Assembly: GCA_001580565.1 (NCBI GenBank)
Contig: LRBF01000209.1
Span: 1-64,000, forward strand
Length of the DNA: 64,000 nucleotides
Reading direction: 5' to 3'
Source: Caballeronia megalochromosomata
GTDB taxonomy: Bacteria; Pseudomonadota; Gammaproteobacteria; Burkholderiales; Burkholderiaceae
The position numbers were made by a program, and so were the translations under genes. The number at the start of each line of letters is the position of its first letter. Within the stretch, counting starts at the first letter, position 1. The notes below the pieces were generated by a model, which made no database searches, had not been told where the DNA came from, and saw only the letters and a program-made list of their open reading frames with translations. Positions 63,363 to 64,000 of this stretch are shown in pieces.

Positions 63363-63440
63363 TTGCAAATGACGCCAGGCGTGCTTCGCATATACGGCCC
63401 GCCGTACTGCGAACCGTTTGACGCGAGCCGTCATTTGCAA
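63363..63440. promoter_or_regulatory. 12-bp inverted repeat between tauA remnant and rhodanese
   Basis: TTGCAAATGACG (63363 to 63374) and its exact complement CGTCATTTGCAA (63429 to 63440) form a 12-bp inverted repeat with 54 bases between, in the 241-bp divergent gap. It could be a pair of operator sites for a sulfur regulator or a long-looped hairpin. It has no T run and is thus not a terminator. Confidence 0.45.
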
Positions 63441-63571
63441 ATGAAAAATGCTTGGTTCCACCTCCGGCGGATGTCTCGCATAGTCGGACGTGATGGCTAT
63501 AGACGGTTGATTCCTAATCAGACGAGTACCGCCGCCATCGCTTCTGTGACGAACGAAAATACGGAGACGTC

Positions 63572-64000
63572 ATGACTGACGAAGTACAGGAACGTGTGAT
63601 TCATCCCGTTTTGGAAGCGGCGCGCGAAGCGGGCGCCGAGGCGCATCTGGCGTATGCCGGCAGCGTATCGCCGACGGACGCGTGGGCGCTCGTGCAGACG
63701 GGCGACGTCGTATTGGTCGACGTGCGCACGGCCGAGGAACGCAAATTCGTGGGATACGTGCCCGAGAGCGTGCACGTCGCGTGGGCGACGGGCACGAGCC
63801 TTTCGCGCAATCCGCGCTTCGTGCGCGAATTGGAAGCCAAGACCGGCAAGGACGCGGCCGTGCTGCTCCTGTGCCGCAGCGGCAAGCGCTCGGCCGCGGC
63901 CGCCGAAGCCGCGACGAAGGCGGGCTTTACCCATGCGTTCAACGTGAGCGAAGGATTCGAAGGTGAACTGGATGCCCAGCAGCGGCGCGGCACGCAGAAC
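63572..64000 (+). CDS. Rhodanese-domain sulfurtransferase, partial at window end
   Basis: From ATG 63572 (GGAG upstream) 143 codons run off the right edge. One rhodanese domain is visible: VVLVDVRTAEERKFVGYVPE, HVAWATGTSLSRNPRFVREL, and the active-site loop LLLCRSGKRSAAAAEAA with Cys101, CRSGKR being the six-residue loop of sulfurtransferases. FNVSEGFEGELD follows. It transfers sulfane sulfur to a thiol or cyanide and lies divergent from the tauA remnant. The C-terminus is outside the window. Confidence 0.9.
   Translation, partial: MTDEVQERVIHPVLEAAREAGAEAHLAYAGSVSPTDAWALVQTGDVVLVDVRTAEERKFVGYVPESVHVAWATGTSLSRNPRFVRELEAKTGKDAAVLLLCRSGKRSAAAAEAATKAGFTHAFNVSEGFEGELDAQQRRGTQN

Noticed and set aside
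1-64000. CRISPR arrays, tRNA or rRNA genes
   Set aside because: No regularly spaced repeats, no tRNA cloverleaf or rRNA sequence was seen anywhere in the window.

Overview
The window looks like a chromosomal or megaplasmid segment of a high-GC betaproteobacterium of the Burkholderia / Paraburkholderia / Caballeronia group. The basis is GC-rich coding with strong antisense shadow ORFs, a Burkholderia-type general porin, and dense operons for organosulfur scavenging. This placement is inference from family resemblance; there is no rRNA or tRNA in the window.

Region 1 (1 to about 11 kb) is an eroded accessory zone. A frameshifted tyrosine recombinase is fused to a truncated ATP-citrate-lyase-like gene. 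Around it are a cupin protein, an MBL-fold hydrolase, a PLD-like protein paired with a receiver-like (cREC) protein, an IS5-type remnant, a multi-PAS GGDEF/EAL gene with a frameshift, and back-to-back fragments of an IclR regulator and a LivF ATPase. Long stretches have no recognisable gene.

Region 2 (11 to 25 kb, all minus strand) holds a nitrate/sulfonate-type ABC transporter (permease, Tat-exported binding protein, ATPase) coupled to an acyl-CoA-dehydrogenase-like flavoprotein and an AhpD-like protein, then an AraC regulator. Next comes an operon of lipoprotein arylsulfatase, formylglycine-generating enzyme, MetQ-like binding protein and YkgJ-type cysteine-cluster protein. A DszA/NtaA-type monooxygenase, a cold-shock protein and a porin follow.

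Region 3 (25 to 40 kb, plus strand) has a TauD-like dioxygenase with its own ABC transporter and an AprA-like flavoprotein (broken) plus ferredoxin. It continues with a RidA-like protein, an FMO-like flavoprotein, a SoxC/SoxD-like sulfite or sulfane dehydrogenase pair, DUF3088, two more DszA/NtaA-type monooxygenases and an SsuA-like binding protein.

Region 4 (40 to 56.6 kb) is the most striking part: two divergent operons separated by a 261 bp regulatory region. The leftward one encodes an SfnG-like monooxygenase, a DszB-like desulfinase with the catalytic Cys/His/Arg set, a family-5 binding protein, an aldo/keto reductase, a DszC/SfnC-like flavoprotein, a second family-5 binding protein and a MetQ-like binding protein. 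The rightward one encodes a third family-5 binding protein, two permeases, a fused DppD-DppF ATPase, another DszC/SfnC-like flavoprotein and a serine-hydrolase-like protein lacking its nucleophile. Together these could import a sulfur compound, oxidise it with reduced flavin and release sulfite in a 4S-like scheme.

Region 5 (56.6 to 64 kb) mixes an intact amino-acid-type ABC cassette without ATPase, an intact SsuD and a partial rhodanese with decayed ssuA, tauA, tauC and ridA remnants. Four of the frameshifts in the window are single-base indels in short G/C runs, so sequencing error cannot be excluded for those; nonsense codons and deletions elsewhere argue that real decay is also present.
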